Shown: in pieces, positions 43,431 through 55,126 of the stretch
Layout of the letters: each line of letters begins with the position of its first letter
How positions within the stretch are numbered: the stretch's first letter is position 1
Assembly (NCBI GenBank): GCA_036346395.1
Contig: CM070594.1
Span: 31,963,385-32,027,384 of the forward strand
Source: Hsuehochloa calcarea
Lineage: Eukaryota > Streptophyta > Magnoliopsida > Poales > Poaceae
DNA length: 64,000 bases
Direction of reading: 5' to 3'
Made by a program: the position numbers and the translations under genes
Notes under the pieces: generated by a model
Databases searched by the model: none
Told to the model about the DNA's origin: nothing
The model's input: only the letters and a program-made list of their open reading frames with translations

Positions 43431-44735
43431 TAAGGATCATCGAGTATCACCAATTAGATCACCCGATACAATGCACGATCTGACCATTCACACTGAAAGC
43501 CAGCAACCGAAACTTTCACAACCGCAAATGTGAATATAAACCCTACCATTAATTATTAATCATCACAAAGTCCACGACCAGTCCATATGATCTTTTACGA
43601 CTAGTCCTCATGGTCTAACAATTTGTCATTTCTAGTGTTTTGGCTTCCAAGATATATTTTTCAGACCATGAATCCTCATAATATGATACCAATATTATCT
43701 CAAAGTTAATGGGAGACATGTTATCCGCACATGACATGAAGCGGCTAGAAGCATATTCCAGATTGAAATGGCCTCTCTTAGCAAATCATTGGATAAAGAT
43801 CTTGATGAAGCAGCTGAGGAAGTGAAGGTAAGATTTCAGAGATACATCAGTACATCGCATACTTTAAATCCTGAGCCCACCACTAATTTGGTAATGAGGG
43901 TGATAAAAGAATTTCAAGAATTCAGATACTATTTTTTCATAGATGTAAAAGATTAAAACAGGTTGTACGTCTCATTCAAGAAATGCTAAAATTATTTAGT
44001 GACTGTAATTAGTTGCGGATAATAAATCATACCTAATGGTTGTTTGTTATCTTTGTTAACCTTGACTGTGGGCCAAATATAGGAACAAAATAGAGATATT
44101 GATGAAGCTACTGTGGACCCGAAGTTTCTGCAAAAGTATGCAATCGACAACGATGACGAGGAGGTTGAGAAGGCCCTGCAAGAGCGGTGTTATCAGTGTA
44201 ATGTCCAACAAGACAAAGGCCGACAAGCTAGAGAACAGCAAGGAAATGGGCAAATCGAAAAGGAAAGGAGCAGATGGTGGTAGATCGGAGTCAAAGAAGA
44301 AGAGAGCTTGAAGGTATCAGTTGAAACTGGGATCGTCAAACAGTTTGACATCTGATGCTTTTGAATTCATCAGAAAAATTCTCTGTTCTTGCTGAGGAAT
44401 ACCTTGCTGACAGAAATTGCAAAGACGTGCTCAGCTCAAAAGGTTGTGGAAAAAAGGAGCAGAGATTGGCCCAACGAGGCCAATTATAGGCTATAATTCG
44501 TAAATCAAGATGGGGAATGGATGATGATACCTGTGAAATTAGTTGTGTTGTTTTTGAATTTTATGATTTTTTTTTAAAATGATTTTTTTATATAACTGGG
44601 ATTTTTATCCCTGTTGTTTCCAAAGGGTAAAACAGATTTTATTCTTAAGCTGAAAGATTTCCTCTTTGTTCAGAGGGATTTTATATGCCCTCAAAATCCC
44701 CCGAATTTCCTCTCTTGCTTCTAAACAAGCCCTTA

Positions 44736-45087
44736 GGATTTGTACAATTCTACTCTTTAGGATTTCCAGATCGAACTGTTTCGCGCTAGCTGCTCCGTGT
44801 GCGTGCCACACAAGACCAACGAAACACACGGATGGGCCCTTGCTTGCAAAGAGCCGAGTTGAGGAATGGCGCCGTTTACTAATATGTCGGTAGTACTGGA
44901 TCCTATGCCACAAACTGTATTTCAAAAGAAAAAAAAAGGGGGACGTGCGATAGTACAGTCCGTGCCAATTAACGGCTTTGATTGCCGAATCGGTCGTATT
45001 ATCCGATTAGTTAGCTATTTTTGTATAATCATCCCATATAATCGACTTGTTTCCGTGTAATCCCCTGTATTATGTGATTAGTAGGCA
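44736..45087. other. Stretch between the captured-gene element and the hAT fragment
   Basis: About 350 bp. I see no gene. It contains an A-run followed by GGGGG (44928-44942) and otherwise ordinary intergenic sequence. Confidence 0.4.
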
Positions 45088-45360
45088 GTTGATGTGGAGC
45101 TTGTCATTAATATTTTCCTTCCACTTATTAAACTTTTTGGACTTGTTGATGGAGATAAAAAGCCCGCTATAGAATTCATATATAGGTTTATTGAATGCAA
45201 GCTTTGCATTCCTGTGATTAATGCTGTTAATGACTACATAGAAGGCAAGCTGGATAGTAACCTCTATCTAATGGCATATTATCTCAATAGATACTACTTT
45301 TATAGTGATAGAGTTGACATGGTTGGGTCTCAAAAGATATTTAGTAGCATTCATAAGTGA
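45088..45360 (+). pseudogene. hAT-type transposase fragment (DUF659/hAT family)
   Basis: The frame reads VDVELVINIFLPLIKLFGLV, DGDKKPAIEFIYRF, VINAVNDYIEGKLDSNLYLM, AYYLNRYYFYSDRV, then stop. In plant hAT-like proteins of the DUF659 type the pattern is PL-KVLRLVD-KPAMGFIYEAMD, followed about 45 residues later by HAAGYFLNPEFFY. Order and spacing fit; the W-D and H-L-AAG parts are eroded. Only about 85 residues remain, so it cannot act as a transposase. Confidence 0.72.
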
Positions 45361-45833
45361 CAGTGCATATTTTTAATCTATTACTTAAATTCGTTGTAAG
45401 TCATACTTTGGTGTAGAACTATAATAGTCCACTGATCAATCTTGTTATCTTTTGAGTTAGTAATAAAGTTATCATGTACAATTGAAGGGTGATACAAGTT
45501 TCTTTGATAGTATTAACAATATAATATGTTCCAATATCTATGAAACTAGTATTATTATCAAATATATGAAAACGTCAAATTGTTCATATAATTTCGATCA
45601 ATTATCCATATTCCAATTAATTACCGTATGACAACCGTACTCCGTTATTTTCAACACAGAGCCAGCTAGCTACAGGCTCGTCCGGGACGACCGGTGCAAT
45701 GACCAAATACAGATGAACTTTCGCAGTTCTATACGTCACTCCTCGCCGCTAGCTCTTCTTAGTTCTTATGTTTAGCCAGTACGACTGCCACCGCACTGGC
45801 TGAGTTGCAGGAATTCTGCAGATAGAATATATC
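45361..45833. promoter_or_regulatory. Upstream region of the interrupted secreted-protein gene
   Basis: An AT-rich half (45361-45650) is followed by a more GC-rich part with CTCCTCGCCGCTAGCTC and the start region of the small gene at 45834. No TATA box is clear. I treat it as the promoter only because of its position. Confidence 0.3.
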
Positions 45834-45983
45834 ATGGGTTATAGTCTTCTCGCTTTGGTTCTGTTCGTCTTGGTTGGAGCTGCGGCACAAGCAGCTGCCG
45901 ACGGCGGTACTCGTGGTGCCGAGGAGTCCGGGAAGAAGGCGGTATGGACCGGTGGGCTGAGCCTGCGGAGCTTTCCGGCGCAG
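45834..45983 (+). pseudogene. First 50 codons of a small secreted-protein gene, cut by an LTR insertion
   Basis: From ATG the translation is MGYSLLALVLFVLVGAAAQA, then ADGGTRGAEESGKKAVWTGG and LSLRSFPAQ. Residues 2-21 form a textbook signal peptide (hydrophobic core, AQA-A cleavage site). The frame is intact until Gln50, where TGTAACATC, the end of a minus-strand LTR, starts at 45984. Composition (GC-rich third positions) is that of a grass gene, unlike the LTR. The rest of the gene should lie beyond the nested elements, past the window. I do not recognise the family. Confidence 0.6.
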
Positions 45984-46670
45984 TGTAACATCTCGGTCTA
46001 ATACTGAGTTTAAAATGTCATTTAAAATATTTTCATTAACAATTTAAATCATAATTAACAATAATCTTAGTAATTTAAACTATAATTAATAACAATTCCA
46101 GCAAGATATGTATGAAATAAAACTTCACAACGGATCATAGAACAACAAACTTAAAAATATAATTGCATGAGGGATTAACTTTCAGAGCTTGGTCACACAT
46201 GTCAAGAACGGTCAAGTCACACGCGTCTAAGAAACGATCGTGTCACACGTGCTAGAGTAACATCAGAGCTATGCTCCCGGTACATGGGATGACAACAAGT
46301 AATAAAATCAAACTATTACTAAATCAACAAAAGCTCCAACCATTAAACTACTAATAACCAAGCCTAACTAGAAGTATCATGTCTATAGTTTTAGTGAAGC
46401 AAACTAAATAAAGATTGTCTATATAATGATTGCATGTGATGCACATATGTTACTCCATCCCAAGTATGTCGCCTTCAATCATCATCTAAAAACAACAACA
46501 AAGTAAGGTGAGTCCGAGGCTCATCAAGTACATCATAGAATAATAAACAGACAACTTATCATTCAATTTAATCATTATCATTGTTATGCTCATACTTAAT
46601 TAATCATATCATCTCCCGTGTAGTTAATTAACATAATTAACTTCTCTTGTATGCAATGCTCAAGTGTGCA
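45984..46670 (-). repeat. End of a minus-strand LTR (related to element B), outermost layer of the nest
   Basis: It starts TGTAACATCTCGG on the plus strand. It has the layout of the LTR of element B, with TGTAACACCCC…ACTGAG there, and with AACAACAAAGTAAGGTGAGTCCGAGGCTCA here against AACAATAGAGCAAGGGTGAGTCCACGACTCA. After 687 bp the match is broken by a plus-strand LTR start at 46671. The remaining part is expected to the right of the window. Confidence 0.6.
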
Positions 46671-49600
46671 CCGTAACATCCTAAAATCGAAACATGGGAT
46701 ATTAATTTTTACTAAAAATAAATGCAGGAATAATTTTGAGCATGTTTTTCAAATTTTTCATGAATCAATTATTACATTTGCATACAAACAATAGCCTTAA
46801 AAGAATTTTTGAGAAAAATGCAGAACAAATAAATACTAAAAGAAATTACACAAGCAAATATAGTGTGTTAGGAGCCTCCAATAATTTTTCATAATTTGTG
46901 GAGCTTATTGTCTATATTTAGAAATTTCTCAAACTCTCATCCAATTCTCAAAATTTCAAACTCAATTATTTTTCCCACTGCCCTATTGGTGCGAAAGCCT
47001 AGCATGGCCCAACACTTCCACGCCAGCCAGCCCGTGAGCGCCCCCCTCGCTTCTCTCTCATTGATATCACGACCCCACCCGTCAGGGCTTGTCTTCCACC
47101 ACGCCCTTGTCTCCGTGCGCCAGCGCGCTCGCGCCCGCTTTGCCGCTCGCCCACGGAAAACGACCGCTACCAATCATTTGCGCACCCAACTGCCCACATC
47201 GCCTCTGCACTGTGCTCCACATCACCCCGCCCATGCCAACTCCTGTTGCACCTCCAGACTGCCATCACTGCCGCCATTTTCTCGCTGCGGCCTCCAACTT
47301 CTTGTCGTCTTTCTCGCGCATTTCTCTTCTATACTTAAAGACCCAACTGCGTCGTTGTATTCCTCAGCTTGCCCCCGTTCCATTTTCGTGCAAACTCAAG
47401 TTTATCACTCGTTGGTTTTGCGGAAATGTAAGCGTTGTTCCCAACACCAGTGAGCAAGCCTCTGCGCCATCGCCGCTCTGGTGAGCTCCTCCTCCCACAT
47501 CATGCGCGTCATTTTTCTCCTTGAGCCTCATTCATCCTTATGCTTTTCTCATTGTAGCCCCTGTAGCTCTAAGCGCAATCGCACCGTATTCTTCTTCGTC
47601 TCTAGCGCGCACCCAGATCCAAGCCACTGCATTCTTGCTTCTCCGGTGAGTTTGAGCTCAATTCGAGCACATATTGTGGTGAGTTTGAGCTCAATTCGAG
47701 TACGTCACAATATGTTTCATTCCTTAATCATGTTGTTTCCTTACTTAACATTGTCCATCTCATAGAGAATCAAGCCCCTCGCCGTCTTCCCCAAATCCAG
47801 CCGTCGATTCCATTCTTGCCATTTCTCGTAGACCGGTGAGTCCCCATTCAATTCCTTCCATCTTCACCATTTTCAGCATGTCAATGAGCTAATGCGTACC
47901 TTCGTGTAGCACCTCCATCACCGTAGCACGCCTTCACCGTGAACCTCTCTGTCACCACCGCTGCCATTGACATTCTTCCCTCTCCGATGAGTCCCTGACC
48001 CCATCAAGGTCATTTTCCCCATCCTCGTGCCCTCCTAAACCTTTTCATGTGCTCTATTTCAACCCGATTCCATCTAGGATCTCTGTCATTGTGAAGCTTG
48101 TCATCGCTGCCTTTGTTCATCGTCGTCTAGTTGCCACATGCCTTCCCCGACTTCATCAACACTCCTGGGGGGATCGTGGTGAACTACTGAAGCTTAAGAG
48201 CCCTTCAATTTGACCCGAGCAAGGCGGATACACCATTGCTGTTAGCATCATCCATGGGGCCATCGCGGAAGACACCGGTGGCTCGCCTCCGACGACCCTA
48301 GGTCCCCGTGGCCGACCATTACCATTGCGCTGGCCCCTAACTCCAACGCACCAAGCAATTAACCCTAAGAACACCCCGTTTGCGAAAGCCACCCTAGCGT
48401 AGCGCTGCCTCTGGCCACCTCTCTTGTCACTGCCACCACCCAAACCTTCGCCAAGGGACCCTATTTCTATTCTACCGCTCAACGGCACCGTTCAACGCGC
48501 TGTTCGCCACTAGCGAGCTCGCCTTTGCGCTCAGCCACACGCAACTCCGTTCCGCCGCTCAACATCGCCGTTTAACTCGTGGTTAGTATTAGCTTAGCAT
48601 TAATTATAGTTGTTAAGTATAAGTAGTCAATGACATGTGGGACCAGTTGAAAAACTAATCAAAAATCTAATTTAAACGTGTTTTAGTAAATGAGTCACTG
48701 ACATGCGGTACCCACACACTGTTTTCATTAATAAAACGTGTTTAAAAACGTAGAGACTGACACCACTTGTCAGAGGGTTAACTCAGGAATAAAATCAAAT
48801 TAGGTTTAATTATTTAGTTAATAACTAATGAGTCTATGACATGTGGGACTGTCACAGTTTTCTTAAATAAAAACATGAATTAAAAAAGAGAAATACTACC
48901 GAATGGTATATCGTTCCCCTCCAAAACTACAGAATAGGGAATGGCCATTCGATGCGTCATTATAACATACATCGTAATCTTTCGAAGCGAGCGATATAAC
49001 TCATGAGCAATCCACAATTCCCCATTCTTTCTCTCGCTCTCTTTGCTAATGCTTTCGAAGCGAGCATTGCGATTATCGTGCAGGCACGACAACAAGTTGG
49101 CGTGTAGAGCTCCTCCTCTCCGGTGGCCCCATCCCTGACGCCTCTCTTCCCTAGCTCCTCGTTGCTCCACCCTGAGGTTTGCTTCACAAAGGTGCATTCA
49201 GATCTCTTTCTCAGAGCTCTGGTGAGAGGAGCGGTGAATCTGCTGCTCTTAACAGGTTCACCGTCCCCGTTGTAGAGGAATGCCGGGCGGTGGTCAATGA
49301 CGGAAGGAGGTTGGGCGGTGGCCGGTGGCAGAGGGAGGCACGACAAGTCGTCAATGCTAGAGAATGTTAGGGTGGACGGGGCGAGGGTGGTGGTGAAGGG
49401 GAGACAGTGGCGCGACAAGGTTGCCGCTGGTCGTCGGTGGGGGAGGAAGGGTGGTGCTCCTGTGCATGCGACAGAAGAACTAATGGCTAGATGTTATACC
49501 GTCGAAAAGTCTCATCGATAGTATAGCGTGGTGTAGCTGCACCCTTAAAAAAAATTGAGACTAACATGCAGCACCCACATGTAAGAAATTGATTTTCGAA

Positions 49601-50957
49601 TAAATGTAAAAATGAAAAAACCACTTTCAGTTCATAGGAAATAAGCCTCCTCTATTGGAAAGCGTAAATTTTAGAAAATACGCTTTCGACATCACCCTTT
49701 TCTTATTTTCAGGATTTTCAAATAGGGTAAATTTCAAATGCTAATAACTTTTGTATATGAACTCCAAATTGGATGATTCTCTTTTAGAAATTCATATAAA
49801 ATTATGCTATGTATGAATACACATAAATATTTGGATTTTTTGTTGAATTTATTTTACTATTTGTGATTTATTTTTGTCTCTTTTGAATAGGCGTCGAACG
49901 CATAAGCGAATCTCTCACGATCCATCACCCTCATACTGAGAGATACCAGAGCAAGGCAAGCATCTCTTTTGATCTTGTTGATTCCATTATTTCAATTATT
50001 GTATTTTGTTTTGCAATACCTATTATGCATAGGTGATGGTAGTTTAATTCCTATTGTATGCATGTTCCTCCTTGAGATGTTGATATCCTTACTGTTGTAG
50101 CCTTTGGGACACGGTTCAAACAGTAGATAATGTAAATTTGAGTATTTTGATTACGAATATTGAATAGACACTTAGCCGAGCTCAGATTTCACCAAATTTG
50201 ATCAGTTGATAAAGTTTGGGTATGGAATTGGGAGATTTTGAAATGTTGGACCAGAGCATTTACCTATGTTAGTTTGATATAAAAATGAAAATGAAAAACT
50301 TATTTTTTGACGTGGGCGAGTTATAATAAACTGGAAAATATGAGAGTGTGTTGTTGCATGCAATTAGGGGGATATTCTAGCTCGTTTGAATTAAGGACTA
50401 AACTTCGGTGTGCCAATCTAAGCCTAAGTGTACAACTATATATGCTAGTATGGGATAGCCATATCTGAATAAGTTATCTAGGACTAACCTTGCATTTAGT
50501 AGGCCATAGTAGTACGAGCATATCCGGGTAGGTTTGCTTCAAGGGCTCCCTTCACTAAGGTGTCGGGACCAAAGCTTGTCGATACAATGGCAGATGACTC
50601 ACTAAAATGGCGGTGCACCTGGGTGATGCGGGGGTTTGTCATCCGTCGAGCTAGTGCAAGGTTAGGACTAGGTGATGTAAAGATGCATTATCACCGTCGG
50701 CATCGCCTCTCCGCGTTCTAACCCGTGCTCACCTCGCCAGCGTTGGAGCATTGCCAGAGCTACCTTGCCGCCATGAACCGAACCATGCCGCCGCCTCCAT
50801 CCTCGCCACCGGCATCCACCACATCCCTAGGTGACCAAACCATACGCATTGAACTCCCCAATCGCCTCCTCTTTCTTTCCCGCACCTCGCCGCCTGTCGC
50901 CATGGTGCGTAGCGCCAGCGACCTTCGGGTCCCAAGCGGGCCACCGTCAGCCGAGCC
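46671..50957 (+). repeat. Plus-strand LTR-like sequence (distant relative of element A LTR), second layer
   Basis: It begins CCGTAACATCCTAAAATCG (degraded TGTAACATCC). It then follows the layout of the element A LTR: AT-rich start, GC-rich block (46990-48600), AT-rich TTTGAATTTATT…TTGAATAGGCGTCGAACGCA (49850-49900), GAGCAAGGCAAG (49949-49960), then a TTAAGGACTAAACTT region (50390). It holds a 24-bp repeat, GGTGAGTTTGAGCTCAATTC…, at about 47645 and 47681. Open frames in the GC-rich block run on both strands and show no conserved protein. The right end is lost: after 50700 the sequence is GC-rich again and then cut by the solo LTR at 50963. Confidence 0.5.
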
Positions 50958-50962
50958 ACGTG

Positions 50963-52632
50963 TGTAATACTCCGAATTTCGGTTTGAGAAGAATTTATTC
51001 GGGAGAGAGAATCCTTTTAAATTTCAATGTTTTTAAGAAACTTTTGGACACCGGGCCTCCAGCCCAGGGTAATGAGACCCTGGCCGGCCTATGGCCAGCC
51101 AAGAGGGGGGCCAAGGAAGGGGGAGGCGCACCAGGCCCAAGGCCCATGCGCCCCACCCCCCTCCCAACCCTAGCCGGCCCCTTCTCCCCCTCTCCCTCCC
51201 CACTTTTTCTCCCGCCTTGAGCCGTCACCCCCTAGTCCCAATCCAGCACCTCCCCTGCCCCTTGGTGCCTCCCCTACCACTTGGTGCTGGCCTCCGCCAA
51301 TCCCCGGCGCTGCCCCAAGGTCTTCCCCGACGCCGCCTTCTCCTGCCGTCACCGCCGGCTGTTCGTCTTCCTCGTTTTGGCCGGCCATTAAAGGGAGGAG
51401 AGGGGAAGTTCTTCGAGAGGTCGATCCACATCGTTCTTGAGGGTCTACAAGGGTAACAATGGCTTCCCCTTGCTGTTTGATTCATAAAAGATGAGAATTT
51501 GATTCGATTGGTTGGATCGTTTTACCCCTGTTATTAGATCCAATCTGTACAGTCCGTTGTGCACCCAGTTTCGGCATCTTAGAAGCAGAATATGATATTT
51601 TAGTCTCCTAGAGTTTTGTAGCCTCGGTTTTTATATTTCCATATCCACCGAGATCACGAGATTACGCCTTACGGTTTAGGAGTTATGAATTATTCTTTGC
51701 GTGCTGTTCATTCTGTCTGACGAGAAGGAACTGTTTGTTTGTTCCTTAATTTTGACATTGTTCATGTAAGATTCAGTACCTCCACCCAACTAGGTTATTG
51801 TAGAATTTTTAATAATCTCTCCAGATTGATAAAGAACACCTCCATTGGATCTGTAGAGTGAAAGTTATGCCATGTTCTTTGCTGCTGATCTATTGTCTGG
51901 ACAGATGTCTGTCATACATTTTCAACTGCTGGTTAGCCGAATATGTTGGCAGATTTAGTGAATCTTGTAAACTAGAGTTTCATAGTATGGTTCGTTAAGA
52001 TTCATTGGGCACTAGTTTCACATCATTCCGAGTTACAGATCTTGAATTATGATTTTTCTCGTACTGTTGTCTAGTAGGGTGGTCAGGTTGCTGAATAGTT
52101 TAATTGTCAGTTTAAACCCATTGATTGTGTCCGATAGTTAGAGGGTTATGGTAGGACACCTGTAGCTATGTCATACCTTGTTATCCTTATTCCGAATACA
52201 TATTTGTGTAGACGGTGAGGCGGTGAGTGGAGGAGCACATTCGTTGTCTCCTAGCACGGCACAACGCGGAAGGCAAGTACTTTGTTTGATTCTATTGAAT
52301 GTTGTTGATTGAACGTGGATGTAATGCTAGACTTGCTACTCATATTCATATACCGAGTATTATTCTTCATTTTCATGTAATAAAAGTTCATTTCATGACA
52401 TCCATTCTATTCATGCCATGTTTTCGTTTTGACCACGGGAGTGGAAATCAAAAGACCCATCAATTCCAGTATGGGCATGTAAGTCCCACCACTCCAACGT
52501 GGGCAATCTTGGACACCCGTATGAAACGTTCTTCATACGGTATTTGGGTCCCCATACTTTGTTAAGTACGGTCTTAAGTGAACACCGACGGGTGTATCAC
52601 TCGTTATATCGGTATAAGTTGTTGAGCAGTCC
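50963..52632 (+). repeat. Solo LTR, left part
   Basis: It starts TGTAATACTCCGAATTTCGG just after ACGTG (50958-50962). It continues to the insertion site of element B at 52632 and resumes at 62506. Total length without element B is about 2.15 kb. A GC-rich first third (51040-51400) is followed by an AT-rich remainder; the open frames there are compositional. Confidence 0.85.
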
Positions 52633-55052
52633 TGTAACACCCCAGCCCAACACTGAGCCTAGAATGCCACCACACTACTTTTTAAACTAATAATTATCGA
52701 CACACTATAAAAATTACAGCAAGGAGACAATGATAATCATATCAATGGACCACAAGAAGGACATGCATAATTATGGTTCAAACGATAATAAATAAGCAAT
52801 GGGAATTATAACCAGATAAATAATCCAAAATAGCATCAACCAATGAATCCAAATTAATAAAGCAAATAGTCTAGTCCAAATGATGTCCTAAACTTTATTC
52901 AATCTCTAACATGTCCAGGAGTAATCCAATTCTGAATGAAAAGGTTATGAAGGTAAATGATCATGTGATGTCCATGTGCTCTACTCGCTCTCAGCTACGA
53001 CATCCTCGAAGATCACCTAAAGACAACAATAGAGCAAGGGTGAGTCCACGACTCAGCAAACACATCCATAAACAACGAACAATAATAAATCAACAACATT
53101 CAATAACTTCATTATCATCACAGGTACTTCTATTAATATTCTCATGCAGTTATATTCTCTTTGATTCACATCCATTAATCTCATGTATGAATGCAACTCT
53201 AATCTACATGTCCACATGCACTTCTTTCGCGTATACCGGTATAGCATGAGTGAATGCTCGCGACAACATTCACTCTCAAGCCCGTTCCTCCATAAGGATC
53301 GGGGACCTCCTCCACTCCCGTGGAGTTGTGATCATTCATGATCACCTGCTCATATGCAAAGATGCTTATGAATGCAAACATGCAAACTCCATCATAAACA
53401 TCATGTCCAACTTTTCATCATGCTTGTCAACAAAGATATAATCATACCAATTATTTGTTTGCAATTAAACAAAATAAAAGCACAACAATAATGGTAAAAG
53501 AAGATAAAGAAAACAGTGATCGATCATTGATCGCTGTCTACCATGCACTTGCCTTTACTAGTTGCGACGCACGATTTGGCTAGAAGATGGCAACAAGCAC
53601 GACGCCTCTCCTATATTAAATACACAAACTTCAATACAAACTACAGCATCATAAGAACAACAATCAATCGACAACGCTCCTACACGTCCCCAAATATACC
53701 ACGTTACGCCGGTACCGAAAAGTTACCCGTAGCTGACTTAGTACTAAAACGAACGTAACTTTTGACTCGAAAGTCCGATCACAACAAACCACCCCATTCT
53801 GGATTCTTCATACAATTATCCACATTTTCTTAGATTACAAAGACTTCTAATTAAATCATCTATCCCTCCGTATTTAGCCCAGAAAGCCGATCTGTCCGCT
53901 TCGGAACAGCGGTCTTACTAAATTCATAACTTTTGTTTTACTCAACCAAAATTCGCGTTCTCAGATTCTACAGAACCATTGGACAATTATCTACAACTTT
54001 CATGTAGATCAAAAACTCTAATTAGTCTATTTACTATTTTTAATCTACAGTCTAACAAAACAGCGCCGAAAGACGACAACCGTAAAAACAGCAGTCTTCC
54101 AAAATTCATAACTCGAATTATACTTGTCCGATTGACATGATAAAATATGCTGCAGAAAGATATCGAAATTATCTACAATTAACTAGTAGATGGTATTTCC
54201 AAGATTCGCCCTTAAGGTACCCGAATAAATCATACACGGAACAACAGGCTAAACGGATCTATTAAACAGATCTATTACTCGGCACTTTGACTAAAAACTA
54301 TAGAACCCTCTCTAATTAACCTCAATTAATTAAATATACAAAATCGAGAAAAATACTAGATCGTTACCCACTATTTGGCGTACTGCAAAGGAATTGCTGG
54401 CTTAACCGCTCGGCGGCCTAAGAAGCAGCAGTAAAGATTTGGCACTTAGCAAGGCGCAGCAAAGAAGAAGAAGAACACAAACAAGACAAGAGACGGTCAG
54501 CAGCGAAAGCAGCAGCGAGCTTTAGCGGTTAGCGTAAAAGAAGAATCCAATGGCAAAGAACGCAGAGGCACACACAAGAAGATGGCGGCAGCAGCTTGAG
54601 CGCAAGAGAAGAACGGCAAGCAGCGACGCAAAGAAAGAAAACCAAAGAAGAAGCCGGCAGCGATCTTGGCTCGGGCTAAATAGTAGAAGCCCACGCGCAA
54701 AGATCGGCAAAGCAGAAGAAAGGCGGTAACGCAGCAGAGAAGCGCGGCTCGGCTAGGCGCTGGCCGGCTCGGTTTCCACAGCGGCGGCGATCTCGGCTAC
54801 AAGACAAGAAGACGGCAAAACTTAGGTGGCGGCAGCGCAAGCTTCCAGGAGAAAAAAGAAAGAAAACTGGCGGCGCGCGGTGGAAAGAAAAACTATTAGG
54901 GTTTCTAGAAAACCCACAAACTATTTATATAGCTCTTAAAAATATTCTGAAATTCTATTTTTATATGTACTATTTTATTTAATTACACACAGGCCCTTAA
55001 GAGGTTAATAATTAATTATTTATTATTACCATTTATTTTTCAGAATATTACA
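52633..55052 (-). repeat. 3' LTR of element B
   Basis: 2,420 bp. A TATA box (TATATAAATAG on the minus strand) is at 54931-54921. The copy agrees closely with 60090-62500 except in 54400-54800, a stretch full of AGCAGC, GGCGGC and AAGAAG, where the two copies are hardly alignable in places. Confidence 0.93.
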
Positions 55053-55126
55053 TTCTACCCCCCTTAACGGAATTCGACCCCGAATTCTACTCGCCGTTCT
55101 ACTCAAATAAAACTACATCGCTGAAA

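Larger units (their letters stand above)
36886..43620 (-). repeat. Probable solo LTR (copia-like), interrupted by the gag-only element
   Basis: On the minus strand it starts TGTTAGACCATGAGG (43620) and ends …CTGATCCTACA (36886). It is flanked by GTTTG (36881-36885) and ATTTG (43621-43625), which differ by one base. Without the nested element (37591-42511) it is about 1.8 kb. A TATA-like CATAAATAAGG (minus strand) lies near 37573. No internal coding region or second LTR is present. It sits inside an intron of the acetyltransferase fragment. The boundaries rest on the TG…CA ends and the imperfect flank repeat. Confidence 0.55.
36415..44310 (+). pseudogene. Fragment of an RNA cytidine acetyltransferase (NAT10/Kre33 family) gene, four exon pieces
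   Basis: Exon pieces with GT-AG borders are as follows. 36415-36523: SAVTGESTCMVFRPLNSDDI, EVNESSKCVFLDPFFQ. 36750-36819: FRQRFMRLLGTSFRHLYFKL, joined in phase through a split Asp codon. 43636-43827: NVLASKIYFSDHESS, a TAA stop, then LMGDMLSAHDMKRLEAYSR. That piece then jumps to IEMASLSKSLDKDLDEAAEE, so about 80-90 residues of the family's C-terminal region are missing. 44083-44310: NRDIDEATVDPKFLQKYAID, NDDEEVEKALQ, then a frameshift into SGVISVMSNKTKADK and a Lys/Arg-rich tail SKRKGADGGRSESKKKRA, then stop. The family acetylates cytidines in 18S rRNA and tRNA in the nucleolus. Only the C-terminal part is present, without the helicase or acetyltransferase core. The solo LTR lies in the intron between pieces 2 and 3. 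A 3' UTR-like stretch runs to about 44560. Confidence 0.85.
35498..44732. mobile_element. Candidate gene-capturing DNA transposon (Pack-PIF/Harbinger-like) with LTR elements nested inside
   Basis: The left end GGGCTTGTTTGGGAG (35498) and the complement of the right end (GGGCTTGTTTAGAAG, ending at 44732) form an imperfect terminal inverted repeat of about 15 bases. TTA stands directly outside both ends (35495-35497 and 44733-44735), the target preference of PIF/Harbinger elements. Inside are an HSP70 exon-1 fragment, then exons and 3' UTR of an RNA cytidine acetyltransferase gene, in the same orientation. After subtracting the later LTR insertions (36886-43620) the body is about 2.5 kb. No transposase is seen, so movement would depend on another element. 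Short ends like these are common in grasses, so pairing of these two ends is inference. Confidence 0.5.

Noticed and set aside
47089..48488. Several 80-185 codon frames in the 46.9-48.5 kb GC-rich block
   Set aside because: They overlap on both strands, lack motifs, and lie in what looks like an LTR by its layout.
50725..51485. Pro/Arg-rich frames on both strands at the solo LTR start
   Set aside because: The block crosses the LTR border and its target duplication at 50958-50963, so a gene across it is impossible; composition explains the frames.
54497..54710. Minus-strand frames rich in Phe, Leu, Cys and Arg in the element B LTR
   Set aside because: They are reverse readings of AAGAAG/AGCAGC repeats and are not conserved between the two LTR copies.
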